In this document: piece by piece, positions 22,037 to 33,489 of the stretch
How positions within the stretch are numbered: the first letter of the stretch is position 1
How the letters are laid out: each line of letters starts with the position of its first letter
NCBI GenBank assembly: GCA_030691385.1
Contig: JAUYEI010000066.1
Location: 1-64,000 of the forward strand
DNA from: Azonexus sp.
Lineage (GTDB): Bacteria > Pseudomonadota > Gammaproteobacteria > Burkholderiales > Rhodocyclaceae
DNA length: 64,000 nucleotides
Reading direction: 5' to 3'
Program-made: the position numbers and the translations under genes
Notes under the pieces: model-generated
The model's database searches: none
Seen by the model: the letters and a program-made list of their open reading frames with translations, nothing else
What the model was told of the DNA's origin: nothing

Positions 22037-22654
22037 TTGGCCACAATGCTGGATCAACGGCGGCATCAACGAATTCGTTTCGGTAACTTGCCTAAAGTCA
22101 GTATCGGCTTTGGGGGAGCGATCGGTGAAGGGTTGATCGAAAACCTCTCCTTGTCCGGCCTGATGGTGCGAACCGATATGCCGCTCGAAATTTCGCACAA
22201 CATCGGCTGCGAGTTTCGGGTTTTTGGCTCGCCAATGATTGATGTTCCGGCTACCGTCGTCAGCCGCGTCGGCAATCTGTTTGGCGTCCGTTTCCAGACG
22301 GGGCCGATCAACCAGATACTTATCGACGATGCCATCAGCTCGGCGCTGGCTTCGGGAAATGCCTCGATTCTGGCCGTGCGCGAGCTGGGTGGCAAGAAAG
22401 TCATGCGGATCACCGGCGGCCTCGGAAACTCCCTGCGCAATGATTTCATGCATTCCTTGACGAGGGTCGGGGTGGATGAAATAGATCTCGAAGGCGTTAC
22501 CGTGGTCGATCAGGCTGGGCTGGCTTTGTGCCTGGTGGCCTGCAACCGGCATGGCGTGAAGCTCGGTGCACAGTCGCCATGTTTTGCCGAGGCCTGGAAG
22601 CAGGCACTGGCGGTGCCGGGGGAGATCGAAAAAATGGAGGCGCCGGGGTTGTGA
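22037..22654 (+). CDS. PilZ-domain protein with C-terminal STAS-like region
   Basis: QRRHQRIRFGNLPKVSI...NLSLSGLMV PilZ-like start; C-terminus VDEIDLEGVTVVDQAGLALCLVA STAS-like. Confidence 0.65.
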   Translation: MATMLDQRRHQRIRFGNLPKVSIGFGGAIGEGLIENLSLSGLMVRTDMPLEISHNIGCEFRVFGSPMIDVPATVVSRVGNLFGVRFQTGPINQILIDDAISSALASGNASILAVRELGGKKVMRITGGLGNSLRNDFMHSLTRVGVDEIDLEGVTVVDQAGLALCLVACNRHGVKLGAQSPCFAEAWKQALAVPGEIEKMEAPGL

Positions 22655-24717
22655 TCGCTAAAGCAGGCAATTTGCCGTACGCCTCCTTGGTCATCGTGCT
22701 GACGGGTGTGTGGATGAGCGGCAAGGCCTGGGCGGCGGATGAGGATGCGTACTTTAGCGAATTGCCGATTGTCGCTTCGGTCAGTCGTCTGCCGCAGAGA
22801 CTGGCGGATGCGCCAGCTGCCGTAACGGTTGTCGACCGAGAGATGATCAAGGCCTCCGGGGCGCGTGACCTCAACGATATTTTTCGCCTGGTGCCCGGGT
22901 TTCAGACTTATCCGAACAATACTGAGGCGGCGCGGGTAACTTATCACGGCCTGGGCGATGGCGATTACGCGCCACGGGTCCAGGTGCTGATCGACGGTCG
23001 GTCGATGTTGTCGCCGCTGTTCGGTAGCGGCGTCAATTGGGCCACCTTGCCGGTAGCGCTGGAAGATATCGAGCGCATCGAAGTAGTGCGCGGGACAAAT
23101 GCTGTTTCCTTCGGCAGCAACGCTTTTCTTGGCGTGATTAATATCATCACGATCGATCCAGCGCTGGTGCGCGGGTTTTCCGTGTCCACCCGCTACGGCA
23201 ACCAGAATGTTCGCGACTACACATTCAGGACTGGCGGCAAGATAGGAGAGGTCGGCGACTTTCGCTTTACCTATCGACACCAAAATGACGACGGGTTGAC
23301 CGATCGGCATAACTGGATCGACTCCTATAGATCCCGTTTGTTTGATTTTCGAGCGGACTTTGTCCTGAGCGAAAGAGACAACCTGCAAGTCAGCATGGGG
23401 CAAATTGAAGGCGTAACCCAAAGCGGCCGCTTGAATAAAAATACCTTGCAGCCGGACCCAACGAATCCGTTTCGGGATGTACAGCAAACCAACAGCTACG
23501 CTCAATTGTTGTGGCGTCGCGCGATGTCGAGAGATTCGGATGTGCAGCTTCGTTATTCCTACATCATAGACAAGTCGAGTGACGCGTTCTCTGTTGCTTT
23601 GCCGGGTTTGCTTCCGATAACGGTTAACCAATCGGGCGATGAGGGGGTGCGGCACGAAATTGAACTTCAGCACAGCTTGCGCGCTTTTGAGACGGCACGA
23701 CTGGTTTGGGGGGGCAGTTGGCGATCTGACGCGCTGCGCTCGGAGTGGGCGCTGCGTAACCTGGGAACGGTGCGGCGTGATGTTGGCCGAGTTTTTGGCA
23801 ATGTCGAATGGAAGCCGGTCCAATGGTTCACCGGCAATTTTGGCCTGGCCGGCGAGACCGATTCCCTGGCCGGGACGCACACTTCGCCGCGCATCAGTAC
23901 GAACTTTCACTTCAATAGCCAGAATACGGTACGTCTCGGCATTTCGCGTGCCTACCGGACCGGGAGCATCCAGAACTATCGCGGGCATGAGGAAACACCG
24001 ATCCCGAATGTAGCCCCGTACCGACCTTATTACGAATTTATCTACCGAGGGAATCCTGACATGCCGGCGGAACGGCTGGATACGGTGGAAATTGGTTATC
24101 TGGGTGACTGGCGTGATTGGCGCACCAGTCTGGATGTAAGGTTGTTCAGCGAGCGGGTGCCCAATCGCCTGTACAGGATAGATCTGGGTGATGCGAATGT
24201 GCCCAAGTCGACCGTGCCGATTCAGGATGTCCGAATTGCAGGCCTGGAGTACCAGTTCAAATGGCAGCCTTTCGAGTCGACGCGACTTGTCTTGAATCAG
24301 ACGTTTGCGCGGATTACCAGCGAATTCTTGCCATCGGCCTTGGATTTGCCGAATTCCGAGTTGACCACATCAACGCAACGAATAATGGAGTTTACGAATA
24401 ATTCCATGCCAAGCCGCTCGACATCGCTGATGTGGATGCAAAAACTGCCACTTGGTTTGGAGTTCTCGCTGATGGGCTACGCGCAACAGGCGATGAGGTG
24501 GTCAAGTCGGACAGTTGCCTTGAAATATCGTCGGTTTGACACTCGTCTAGGTTACCCGTTCCGTGTTGGCCAGATTGGTGGGGAAGTGGCCTTTACCATC
24601 CAGAGTCTGAATGGCGCTCATAACGAGTACCAGTGGCCTGAGCCAGAGGATCCAATGCAAAAGGGCGGACGCATTGTCGAACGCCGTCAATGGCTCAGCC
24701 TGCGCCTCGATTTTTGA
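22651..24717 (+). CDS. TonB-dependent outer membrane receptor (GTG start likely)
   Basis: Plug domain LPQRLADAPAAVTVVDREMIKASGARDLNDIFRLVPGFQ; VQVLIDGRSMLSPLFG; terminal beta-strand ending in F. Confidence 0.88.
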   Translation: MIAKAGNLPYASLVIVLTGVWMSGKAWAADEDAYFSELPIVASVSRLPQRLADAPAAVTVVDREMIKASGARDLNDIFRLVPGFQTYPNNTEAARVTYHGLGDGDYAPRVQVLIDGRSMLSPLFGSGVNWATLPVALEDIERIEVVRGTNAVSFGSNAFLGVINIITIDPALVRGFSVSTRYGNQNVRDYTFRTGGKIGEVGDFRFTYRHQNDDGLTDRHNWIDSYRSRLFDFRADFVLSERDNLQVSMGQIEGVTQSGRLNKNTLQPDPTNPFRDVQQTNSYAQLLWRRAMSRDSDVQLRYSYIIDKSSDAFSVALPGLLPITVNQSGDEGVRHEIELQHSLRAFETARLVWGGSWRSDALRSEWALRNLGTVRRDVGRVFGNVEWKPVQWFTGNFGLAGETDSLAGTHTSPRISTNFHFNSQNTVRLGISRAYRTGSIQNYRGHEETPIPNVAPYRPYYEFIYRGNPDMPAERLDTVEIGYLGDWRDWRTSLDVRLFSERVPNRLYRIDLGDANVPKSTVPIQDVRIAGLEYQFKWQPFESTRLVLNQTFARITSEFLPSALDLPNSELTTSTQRIMEFTNNSMPSRSTSLMWMQKLPLGLEFSLMGYAQQAMRWSSRTVALKYRRFDTRLGYPFRVGQIGGEVAFTIQSLNGAHNEYQWPEPEDPMQKGGRIVERRQWLSLRLDF

Positions 24718-24730
24718 TCGGCATTCCCGG

Positions 24731-26818
24731 TCAGGCCGAGCGCATGACGGCGCCCTCCAGCCAGACTTCAAAGGGTTCGCTCGGGGCGATGGCCTTGCCT
24801 TCGGCAAAGTCGATTCCCAGGCTGCGCAGTTGCTCGAGGGTATCCTGATCGTCAACGCCGTCGGCGATCGTGTGGATATTCTGATCGGCGGTGATTTCCT
24901 GAACGGCTCTCAACAGCGCGGTCGATGCGCGATTTCCGCCCAATTCGCGCGTCAGGCTGCGGCTCAGTTTGACGTAACTTGGCGTGATGCTGCGCAAGTG
25001 GGTGAATGACGACAACCCGCCGCCGAAATCGTCCAGTCCGATCTGACAGCCAAGCGCGCGCATCTGGCGGGAAAACTCCATCGCCTGGCTGGTCAGGAGC
25101 GTCAGGGTATCTTCGGAAAAGACGAAGCACAGCCGGTTTCCTGGCAGATTTCGGCTGCTCAGGCTGCGCGTGATGAAGTCGACGGTGTCGCGGTTGCTGA
25201 CCGAGGCGCGGGAAAGCGGAACAAGGCAATGCAGCAGTTTCTGCTGATTCTTGGCGCGCGCCAGGGCGGTGATGGCGGTTTCGATCAGGCGCTGGTCGAT
25301 GGCTGGCGCGAGGTCATAGCGTTCGGCCGCGTCGCTCAGGGCGGACAGGGTGACTGGCGGCTGGCCGGGCTCGTTGAGTCGGGCCGTAAGTTCAACGAGA
25401 TGGCTGCCTGATGGATGCTGGAGGGCGCGCAGCGGCATGGCTTCGACAAGAAGCCGGTCATCGGCCAGGGCGTTGGCAATCCGACTCGCCCAGTTGCTGG
25501 TTTCCTGACGACGGTCCGGGCTGAGTTGCGCTTCCTGCTCGCAAACGCGGTTGCGGCCACTTTCCTTGGCGCGATGGCAGGCGGCATCGCCGGCCGCGAG
25601 CACTTCGTTGATGTTGCGAACCTTGCGGTTGACCGTGGTCAGCCCGATGCTGGTGCCGATGGCAAAAACCTTGTCCTGCCAGATAAAACGATAGGCCGCG
25701 GCCAGTCCGCAGATGTCTTCTGCCACCTGGTTGGCGCGCGGGCCGCTGCAATTGGCCAGCATGATGCTGAATTCGTCGCCACCGAGACGGGCCAACGTAT
25801 CTTCTTCGCGCAGCCGCCCCTGAAAGAGCAGGGACATCTGGCGGAGCAGTTCGTCACCGGCCAGGTAGCCACAGTTATCGTTGACCTGCTTGAAGCGGTC
25901 GAGGTCGAGAAAGAGCACCGCGAACTCCTCGCAGCCGGCCTGAACACTGGCCAGCGCTTTCTCCAGCCGGTGCTCGAATTCACGCCGGTTGAGCAGGCCG
26001 GTCAGCGCATCGTGCCGGGCCTGGAAGGCAAGTTGGGCGGTGGCTTCCTCGATGCGGGATTGCATCGAGAAATGCACTTCCTCGATGTGCGTGGCCATTT
26101 CGTTGAAACCGTTTTCGAGGATGCCGATTTCGCCGCTTGAGTTGGCTGGAACGCGCGTGTCGAGGCGGCCGGACGACATGCCGTGGATGGCCTGGACCAG
26201 ACGCATGACCGGCCGGGCAAGATTGTCGGCCATGGCGATGGCGAGCGCGGCCAGAATGAGCAGGCCGGACAGCACGATCATCAGTCCGCGCTGTAGCAAC
26301 TGACGCTGCCGGTTGGCCAGTTCGCTCTTGTCGAATTCAACAAAAACGTGGCCGATGATTTCCGGGGGGAGGGACTTGCTGCTGGCGCTCGGTTCAAATA
26401 GCACATCGGATTCGCTGATCGAGCGTTTGACCGGGGCGCCGAAAGCAATCCAGTGCTCGGTTTCGCCGATCTGCGTGGGTTCGCTCATGGTACGCCGCAG
26501 TTCATCGGCAGCCAGCGAGACGCGACCGCTGACGGCGATGGTTCGGCCCCTCTGGTTGACGATGACGGCCGCCTTGACCCCCGATTCCTGGACCGTTGCC
26601 TGGGCCAGGCCGTGCAGGCTTTCGAACTGCCCGGCGATGATGCCGTACTCGCTGACTGGCGCCAGATAGCGGACGGTGGCCATACCCTTGGCCTGCAACT
26701 CGCCCTCGAGTGTGCGGATGCCGCTGTAGGTGAAATAGCCGACGAGTACGATGGCGATCAGCGCGCTGGGCAGCAGCGTCAGCAACAGCAGGCGGTGGCG
26801 TAGGGTAAGGTGGCTCAT
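24731..26818 (-). CDS. Membrane HAMP-GGDEF protein with a divergent EAL domain
   Basis: HAMP region; LARLGGDEFSIML intact GGDEF; C-terminal QIGLDDFGGGLSSF EAL-like. Confidence 0.87.
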   Translation of the reverse strand: MSHLTLRHRLLLLTLLPSALIAIVLVGYFTYSGIRTLEGELQAKGMATVRYLAPVSEYGIIAGQFESLHGLAQATVQESGVKAAVIVNQRGRTIAVSGRVSLAADELRRTMSEPTQIGETEHWIAFGAPVKRSISESDVLFEPSASSKSLPPEIIGHVFVEFDKSELANRQRQLLQRGLMIVLSGLLILAALAIAMADNLARPVMRLVQAIHGMSSGRLDTRVPANSSGEIGILENGFNEMATHIEEVHFSMQSRIEEATAQLAFQARHDALTGLLNRREFEHRLEKALASVQAGCEEFAVLFLDLDRFKQVNDNCGYLAGDELLRQMSLLFQGRLREEDTLARLGGDEFSIMLANCSGPRANQVAEDICGLAAAYRFIWQDKVFAIGTSIGLTTVNRKVRNINEVLAAGDAACHRAKESGRNRVCEQEAQLSPDRRQETSNWASRIANALADDRLLVEAMPLRALQHPSGSHLVELTARLNEPGQPPVTLSALSDAAERYDLAPAIDQRLIETAITALARAKNQQKLLHCLVPLSRASVSNRDTVDFITRSLSSRNLPGNRLCFVFSEDTLTLLTSQAMEFSRQMRALGCQIGLDDFGGGLSSFTHLRSITPSYVKLSRSLTRELGGNRASTALLRAVQEITADQNIHTIADGVDDQDTLEQLRSLGIDFAEGKAIAPSEPFEVWLEGAVMRSA

Positions 26819-27726
26819 CGAACCTCCCTGTCGGTGATCATGGCACGCCGGATAGCGGCCTCATCGGAAATGTTGAGGCCCAATGACTGAGCGACATTGC
26901 CGTTGATGGCGATGGCGAACTGACTGGGGGCGGCTGGCGGTGGCAGGTTGGTGCCATGGGCGACAATCGTGTCGGCCGTCTGGCGGGCGATCTGGGCGGG
27001 CGTGCTGTGCAGCGCGGCGAGGGCGCCGGCGTTGACGAAGGCGGGCGAGTAGCCAATGACCGGCCGCTGGTAGCGGAAGGCCGTGATCAGGATGGGCTTG
27101 ATGTTGTTGCGATGGTAAATCTTGCTGTCGGGAACGGCGATCAGGACATTGACCCGGCCAAGCAGTGAATTGAGCGCTGGCAGCAGCGTATGTTCGGTGT
27201 CGGCATCTTCGTTGTCCAGGGTCAGGCCGGCGCTGCTGAAAGCCTGGCGGTACTGCCCGGCGACATTTCTCGTTTCGTTGCTGACGAGCATTCCGGTCCG
27301 TTTCAGGCCGGGGAGCAGATGATTGATGAATGCGGCCTGGCGCGCTGGTGGCTGGTCGAGGTAGATGGCGGTGATACGACCGGGACGACGGAATTCGGCG
27401 AGTATTTTTTCGTAACTTTGCCGCGGTAGCAGGGTGGCGATGATCGGCGGATTGTCGCTGCGGCCCAGCGTTTTGCGCAAGGCTTCGCTGCCGACGGTGA
27501 CGACCAACTCGGCCTGGCCAGCCAAGGAGGGCAGAGCATCGGCCTGATGTCTGGACGAAATGTTCCAGGTCGTGCCAGCCAACGCCTCTTCCAGTGTCGA
27601 GGAGAAGTCGGCGTAAGCGCCCCCGCGATCGCTCATGACCAGCGCAATACTGCCTCCCCAGGCCGGCAGGACTAGCGAAAACAGGGAGATGAGCGCAAAA
27701 AGGGCAGACCGCAGCATTGTCCGCAT
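26815..27726 (-). CDS. Periplasmic ABC-type substrate-binding protein (ABC_sub_bind-like)
   Basis: Signal peptide; VGSEALRKTLG, FSSAGLTL; overlaps the GGDEF gene. Confidence 0.65.
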   Translation of the reverse strand: MRTMLRSALFALISLFSLVLPAWGGSIALVMSDRGGAYADFSSTLEEALAGTTWNISSRHQADALPSLAGQAELVVTVGSEALRKTLGRSDNPPIIATLLPRQSYEKILAEFRRPGRITAIYLDQPPARQAAFINHLLPGLKRTGMLVSNETRNVAGQYRQAFSSAGLTLDNEDADTEHTLLPALNSLLGRVNVLIAVPDSKIYHRNNIKPILITAFRYQRPVIGYSPAFVNAGALAALHSTPAQIARQTADTIVAHGTNLPPPAAPSQFAIAINGNVAQSLGLNISDEAAIRRAMITDREVR

Positions 27727-27770
27727 ATTGCCTTAGCGACTATGCCAAAGCAATTGTGGTTTTGCGCAAT

Positions 27771-28361
27771 TCAGGGATTTTTGATGAAGTTTCTGATCTG
27801 TTCCGTGATATTCGTCACGGGCATGGCAAAGGCGAATTTCTTGATGAACGCGCCATCCGGGCCGAGCAGGATCATGCCGGCCGAGTGATCGACCGCGTAG
27901 CGATCCGGCGCGGTACCCGGTTCGCGTACTTTGGCGTAGCGGATCTTGAAATTGTCGGCGGTGCGGCGGACGAGGGCCGGCGAGGCGGTCAGGCCGAGAA
28001 TGCGGGGGTCGAAAAATTCGGTGTAGGTTTTCAGGATTTTGCCGGTGTCGCGTTCCGGGTCGACCGAGATGAAGATGGGCTGGACACGGCTGGCGTCCTC
28101 ACCTAGCTGTTTGAGGATTTCCGCCATTTCGACCAGCGTGGTCGGGCAGATATCCGGGCAGTAGGTGTAACCGAAGGAAATCAGCTGGAAGCGGCCGCGG
28201 AAATCCTCGTTGCTGACGGAGCGGCCGTTCGGGTCTTGCAGCAGGTAGCGCGGGATGATTTCCGCTTTCGCCTCGTTGAGTAGCTCAAGGCTGTGGGTGG
28301 CCTGGGCGAAAGCCGGGCTGGCGCAAAGCAGGGCGAGGAGTAGCGCGCCGCGGCGGATCAT
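27771..28361 (-). CDS. SCO1/SenC family copper chaperone
   Basis: FGYTYCPDICPTTLVEMAEIL CxxxC motif; VDPERDT. Confidence 0.92.
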   Translation of the reverse strand: MIRRGALLLALLCASPAFAQATHSLELLNEAKAEIIPRYLLQDPNGRSVSNEDFRGRFQLISFGYTYCPDICPTTLVEMAEILKQLGEDASRVQPIFISVDPERDTGKILKTYTEFFDPRILGLTASPALVRRTADNFKIRYAKVREPGTAPDRYAVDHSAGMILLGPDGAFIKKFAFAMPVTNITEQIRNFIKNP

Positions 28362-28693
28362 TGGGGCGCCGGGAAGCTGGCCTGCAGTCGCTTTTCGGCG
28401 GCGGCCATATTGCTGGCCAGTGATGCCGCATCGGGGCAGGTCGCGCCTTTGCCTTGTTCCAGATAGGCGGCGTTGGTGGCGTTTTCGAAGATTTCCCCGT
28501 AGCCGCGGGTTTTCGGGGCGATGGTGATCACGGCGTTGCGGGCGCGGGAGACCAGGGCGGGTTGCTGGCAGGCGAGGGCGATGCCGTTGAGGCGGCCGAT
28601 GGCTTCGACGGCGGCAGTGCCTTCGTCGGCGGCCAGGCCCGATTGGGCGAAGGAGGCCAGGAAGAGGGCAAACAGCGGGGCGGCGATTTTCAT
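28358..28693 (-). CDS. Secreted hypothetical protein
   Basis: Signal peptide MKIAAPLFALFLASFAQSGLAA; overlaps the SCO1 gene. Confidence 0.6.
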   Translation of the reverse strand: MKIAAPLFALFLASFAQSGLAADEGTAAVEAIGRLNGIALACQQPALVSRARNAVITIAPKTRGYGEIFENATNAAYLEQGKGATCPDAASLASNMAAAEKRLQASFPAPQ

Positions 28694-28751
28694 GGCAGGA
28701 GTTCCTTGGGATTGTCGGACGATTATAGGCAATCTCCGCGGCCCGACCTTT

Positions 28752-29543
28752 TCACAGATCAAAAATGGCGAGTAATTGTGGCAGGCCTTCGCTGATCGCC
28801 ACCGGTCCGGGGGTCAGGATGATGGCCGATTTGATTTCATGCATGTTTTTCCGGTTGACCGCGGGAATGGCCTCCCAGCCCGGCCGGGCGGCGACGCGTT
28901 CGGGGCGGAAGTGCTTGCCGCACCACGAGCCGATGATGATGTCCGGGGCGCCGGCGATGACGGCTTCCGGCGTCGGCCGGCGGTCCTTGGCCAGCGGCGA
29001 GCGGGCCTGTTCGGCGAAGATGTCTTCGCCGCCGGCTATTTCGATGAGTTCGGAGGCCCAGCGGATGCCGCTGATCAGCGGTTCGTCCCATTCCTCGAAA
29101 TAGACGCGCGGCTTCTTGCCGGTTCTGGCGACGCGTTCGGCGGCGATGGCGCGGGCTTGGGCGATCTGCGCTTCCAGGCCGGCGACGATTTCCAAGGCCT
29201 TGGCTTCGGCGCCGACCAGCCGGCCGAGCGTTTCGATCATGCCGAGAATGTCCTCGACGCTGCGCGTGTTGAAGGCGTAAACCGGCACGCCGGCCTTGAT
29301 CAGATCGCGCGAAATCTCGCTTTGCAGGTCGGAGAAAGTCAGCACGAGGTCGGGCTGGGTCGCCAGGATCTTGTCGATGTCGCCGCTCGTGAAGGCGAAG
29401 ACCTTGGGCTTTTCCTTGCGCGCCTCGGGCGGGCGGACGGTGTAGCCGGAAATGCCGACGATGCGGTCCTGCTCGCCGAGGGCGTAAAGCACCTCGACGG
29501 TTTCCGTGGTCAGGCAGACGATGCGTTGGGGCAGGCGGGTCAT
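28752..29543 (-). CDS. BtuF-like cobalamin/helical-backbone binding protein without evident signal peptide
   Basis: RIVCLTTETVEVLYALGEQDRIVGISGYTVRP; DLVLTFSDLQ. Confidence 0.8.
   Translation of the reverse strand: MTRLPQRIVCLTTETVEVLYALGEQDRIVGISGYTVRPPEARKEKPKVFAFTSGDIDKILATQPDLVLTFSDLQSEISRDLIKAGVPVYAFNTRSVEDILGMIETLGRLVGAEAKALEIVAGLEAQIAQARAIAAERVARTGKKPRVYFEEWDEPLISGIRWASELIEIAGGEDIFAEQARSPLAKDRRPTPEAVIAGAPDIIIGSWCGKHFRPERVAARPGWEAIPAVNRKNMHEIKSAIILTPGPVAISEGLPQLLAIFDL
28833..28869 (-). repeat. CACGGTCAACCGG dispersed motif (in BtuF-like gene)
   Basis: gatttcatgcatgtttttccggttgaccgcgggaatg. Confidence 0.75.
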
Positions 29544-30430
29544 TTGGCCGGCCTCCGGCTGCGCGCGACATCGAGGTGGGCGCAGAGCTTTTCGGTGCCG
29601 TCGAGGATGCGCGGCGTGTGACGCTGCATGATGTCCGGGTTGATGTGGAACAGGTTGCCGCGTTTGACGGCGGTCATCCGCGTCCATTTGTCCCAGTCGT
29701 GCAGCCATTCGGGCTTGGCGTCGCCCATGCCGGTGGCGACGATGGCTTCCGGGTCGGCTTCGAGCACGGCTTCGACCGTGACATTGGGCGCCATCTGCTT
29801 GAGGTGACCGAACACGTTTTCGCCACCGCACAGCTTGATGGCGTCGCTGATGATCTGCGGGCCGCCGACGGTCATCAGCGGTGTTTTCCATATCTGGTAA
29901 AAGACGCGCACTTTGGGCTTGCTGCCGTTGCTGGAGCGAATCGCGGCGAGGCGTTTGCGGAACTGCTCGGCGGCTGCGTTGGCAACGGTTTCCGTGCCGG
30001 CCAGCTGGCCCAGACGTTCAAGCTGCTCGGCGACGTGTTCAATGGTGTTTGGCTGCGATATATAAACGGTCAGGCCGAGCGTCCTGAGTTTGTCGACCTG
30101 CGTCATGTTGTTGCCGCTTTCCCAGGCCAGCACGAGATCGGGCTTGAGGGCGGCGACGGCTTCGAGGTCGATGCGCGAATAGCCGCCGACGCGCGGCACT
30201 TTCTTCGCTTCCGGCGGGTAGTCGCTGTAATCGACGGTGCCCACCAGCTTGTCGCCGGCGCCGGCCGCGTAGAGGCTCTCGGCGGCATGCGGGGCGAGGG
30301 TGACGATGCGCTTGGCCGGCGCCTTGAGGCGGACTTCCTGGCCGGTATCGTCCTTGAAGACGAGATCGGCGTGGGCGGCGGTGGAAACGAGCATGGCTAC
30401 GGTCAACCGGAAAAATAGGCCAAATTTCAA
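29540..30430 (-). CDS. btuF: Periplasmic cobalamin-binding protein BtuF-like (TTG start probable)
   Basis: LKFGLFFRLTVAMLVSTAAHA signal peptide; RIVTLAPHAAESLYAAGAGDKLVGTVDYSDYP. Confidence 0.83.
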   Translation of the reverse strand: MKFGLFFRLTVAMLVSTAAHADLVFKDDTGQEVRLKAPAKRIVTLAPHAAESLYAAGAGDKLVGTVDYSDYPPEAKKVPRVGGYSRIDLEAVAALKPDLVLAWESGNNMTQVDKLRTLGLTVYISQPNTIEHVAEQLERLGQLAGTETVANAAAEQFRKRLAAIRSSNGSKPKVRVFYQIWKTPLMTVGGPQIISDAIKLCGGENVFGHLKQMAPNVTVEAVLEADPEAIVATGMGDAKPEWLHDWDKWTRMTAVKRGNLFHINPDIMQRHTPRILDGTEKLCAHLDVARSRRPAK

Positions 30431-30434
30431 ATTG
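30397..30434 (+). repeat. CACGGTCAACCGG dispersed motif (signal-peptide region of btuF)
   Basis: gctacggtcaaccggaaaaataggccaaatttcaaattg. Confidence 0.85.
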
Positions 30435-31411
30435 TTCTCCAGGCGGAAAGGGTTTCGCTCAGGCGCTGCCAGCCGGCTTCGTCGCCGGGCAGGCCGAAGC
30501 GCAGCAGCGGTTGCTGGTCGAAATGGCGGGTCAGGATGCCCTGGCGGGCAAGGGCATCGTGCAGCTCGGCCGAGCGGGCGCTGGTCAGCGTGGCGAACAG
30601 GGCCGTCGATTTGACCTCGCCGAGCGGCGCCAGCAATTCGTGCAGGCGGGCGCTGGCGGCGATCAGGCGGGGGCGGGCGGCGGCCTGCCAGGCGGTGTCC
30701 TGCAGCGCCAGCCGGGTGACTTCGCGGGCCGGGCCGCTCACCGTCCACGGCCCCATCGCCTCGTTCATGCGGTTCAGGATGTCGGGCGCGGCGAAGACGA
30801 AACCGACGCGCGCCCCGGCCAGCCCGAAGAACTTGCCGAGCGAGCGCAGCACGATGAGGTTGGGCGCATCAATGGTGCCGGCCAGCGGCGTCAGGCTGTC
30901 TTCCGGCGTCGGGTCCATGAAGGCTTCGTCGATGATCAGCCAGCCGCCGCGTTTCTTGAGCTGGTGGGCGGCGTCGAGGGCGATATCGCGCGGGTGGCGG
31001 TCGGCCGTCGGGTTGTTCGGGTTGCAGAGCAGCACGTAGGGCGTCGCCGTGGCCAGGGCGCGCGGCAGCATGGCGTTCTGCAGGAAACGCACCTTGTGTC
31101 CGGCGCGCTGCCAGGCCTGCGGGTGTTCGCTGTAGATCGGCGAAATGCACGCGACCACGGCGCGCGGCAGCAGGGCCGGCAGCCAGTGGATGGCGGCTTG
31201 CGAACCGGCGACGGCGAGCAGGTTGGTGTTGCCGTAGTAATCCGCAGCGGCGGCCTCCAGCCCGTCGTTTTCCTCGGGCAGGCGGTGCCAGGCTTCGGGC
31301 GACAGCGCCGGCACGGGCCAGCCTTCAGGGTTGATGCCGGTCGACAGATCCAGCCAGCTTTCCAGCGGAATGTTGTAGTGCGCTGCGGCTTTGCGCAGGC
31401 AGCCACCGTGT

Positions 31412-31431
<20 letters not shown>
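30427..31431 (-). CDS. cobD: Threonine-phosphate decarboxylase (cobalamin biosynthesis, aminotransferase I fold)
   Basis: EHGGCLRKAA..YNIPLE.WLDLSTGINPEGWP; RSLGKFFGLAGARVGF. Confidence 0.88.
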
Positions 31432-33285
<1,854 letters not shown>

Positions 33286-33438
33286 CCAAGAGATATCAAT
33301 GATTTTGGATATGCAATTTTAGGACAATTGCCATTCCCCGTGATCGACTGAATCAACAGCCATAACGTTCGATGTCAAATATAATCCGGCCAATCTTTGG
33401 GCAGCCATCACCGGTGGGCAATATCCCAGATGCTGAAC

Positions 33439-33454
33439 CTGTTTTTATATACAG
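33439..33454. promoter_or_regulatory. LexA (SOS)-type operator upstream of the R-M module
   Basis: CTGTTTTTATATACAG (CTG-N10-CAG) abutting a TATAAT -10-like hexamer (33455-33460). Confidence 0.65.
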
Positions 33455-33489
33455 TATAATTAAGCGGGAAGCCTGCGTGTCGACTGGGA

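Noticed and set aside
25626-25642. gcggttgaccgtggtcag in the GGDEF gene
   Set aside because: Perfect 13-bp core but no AT tracts; possible decayed copy of the dispersed motif, not counted.
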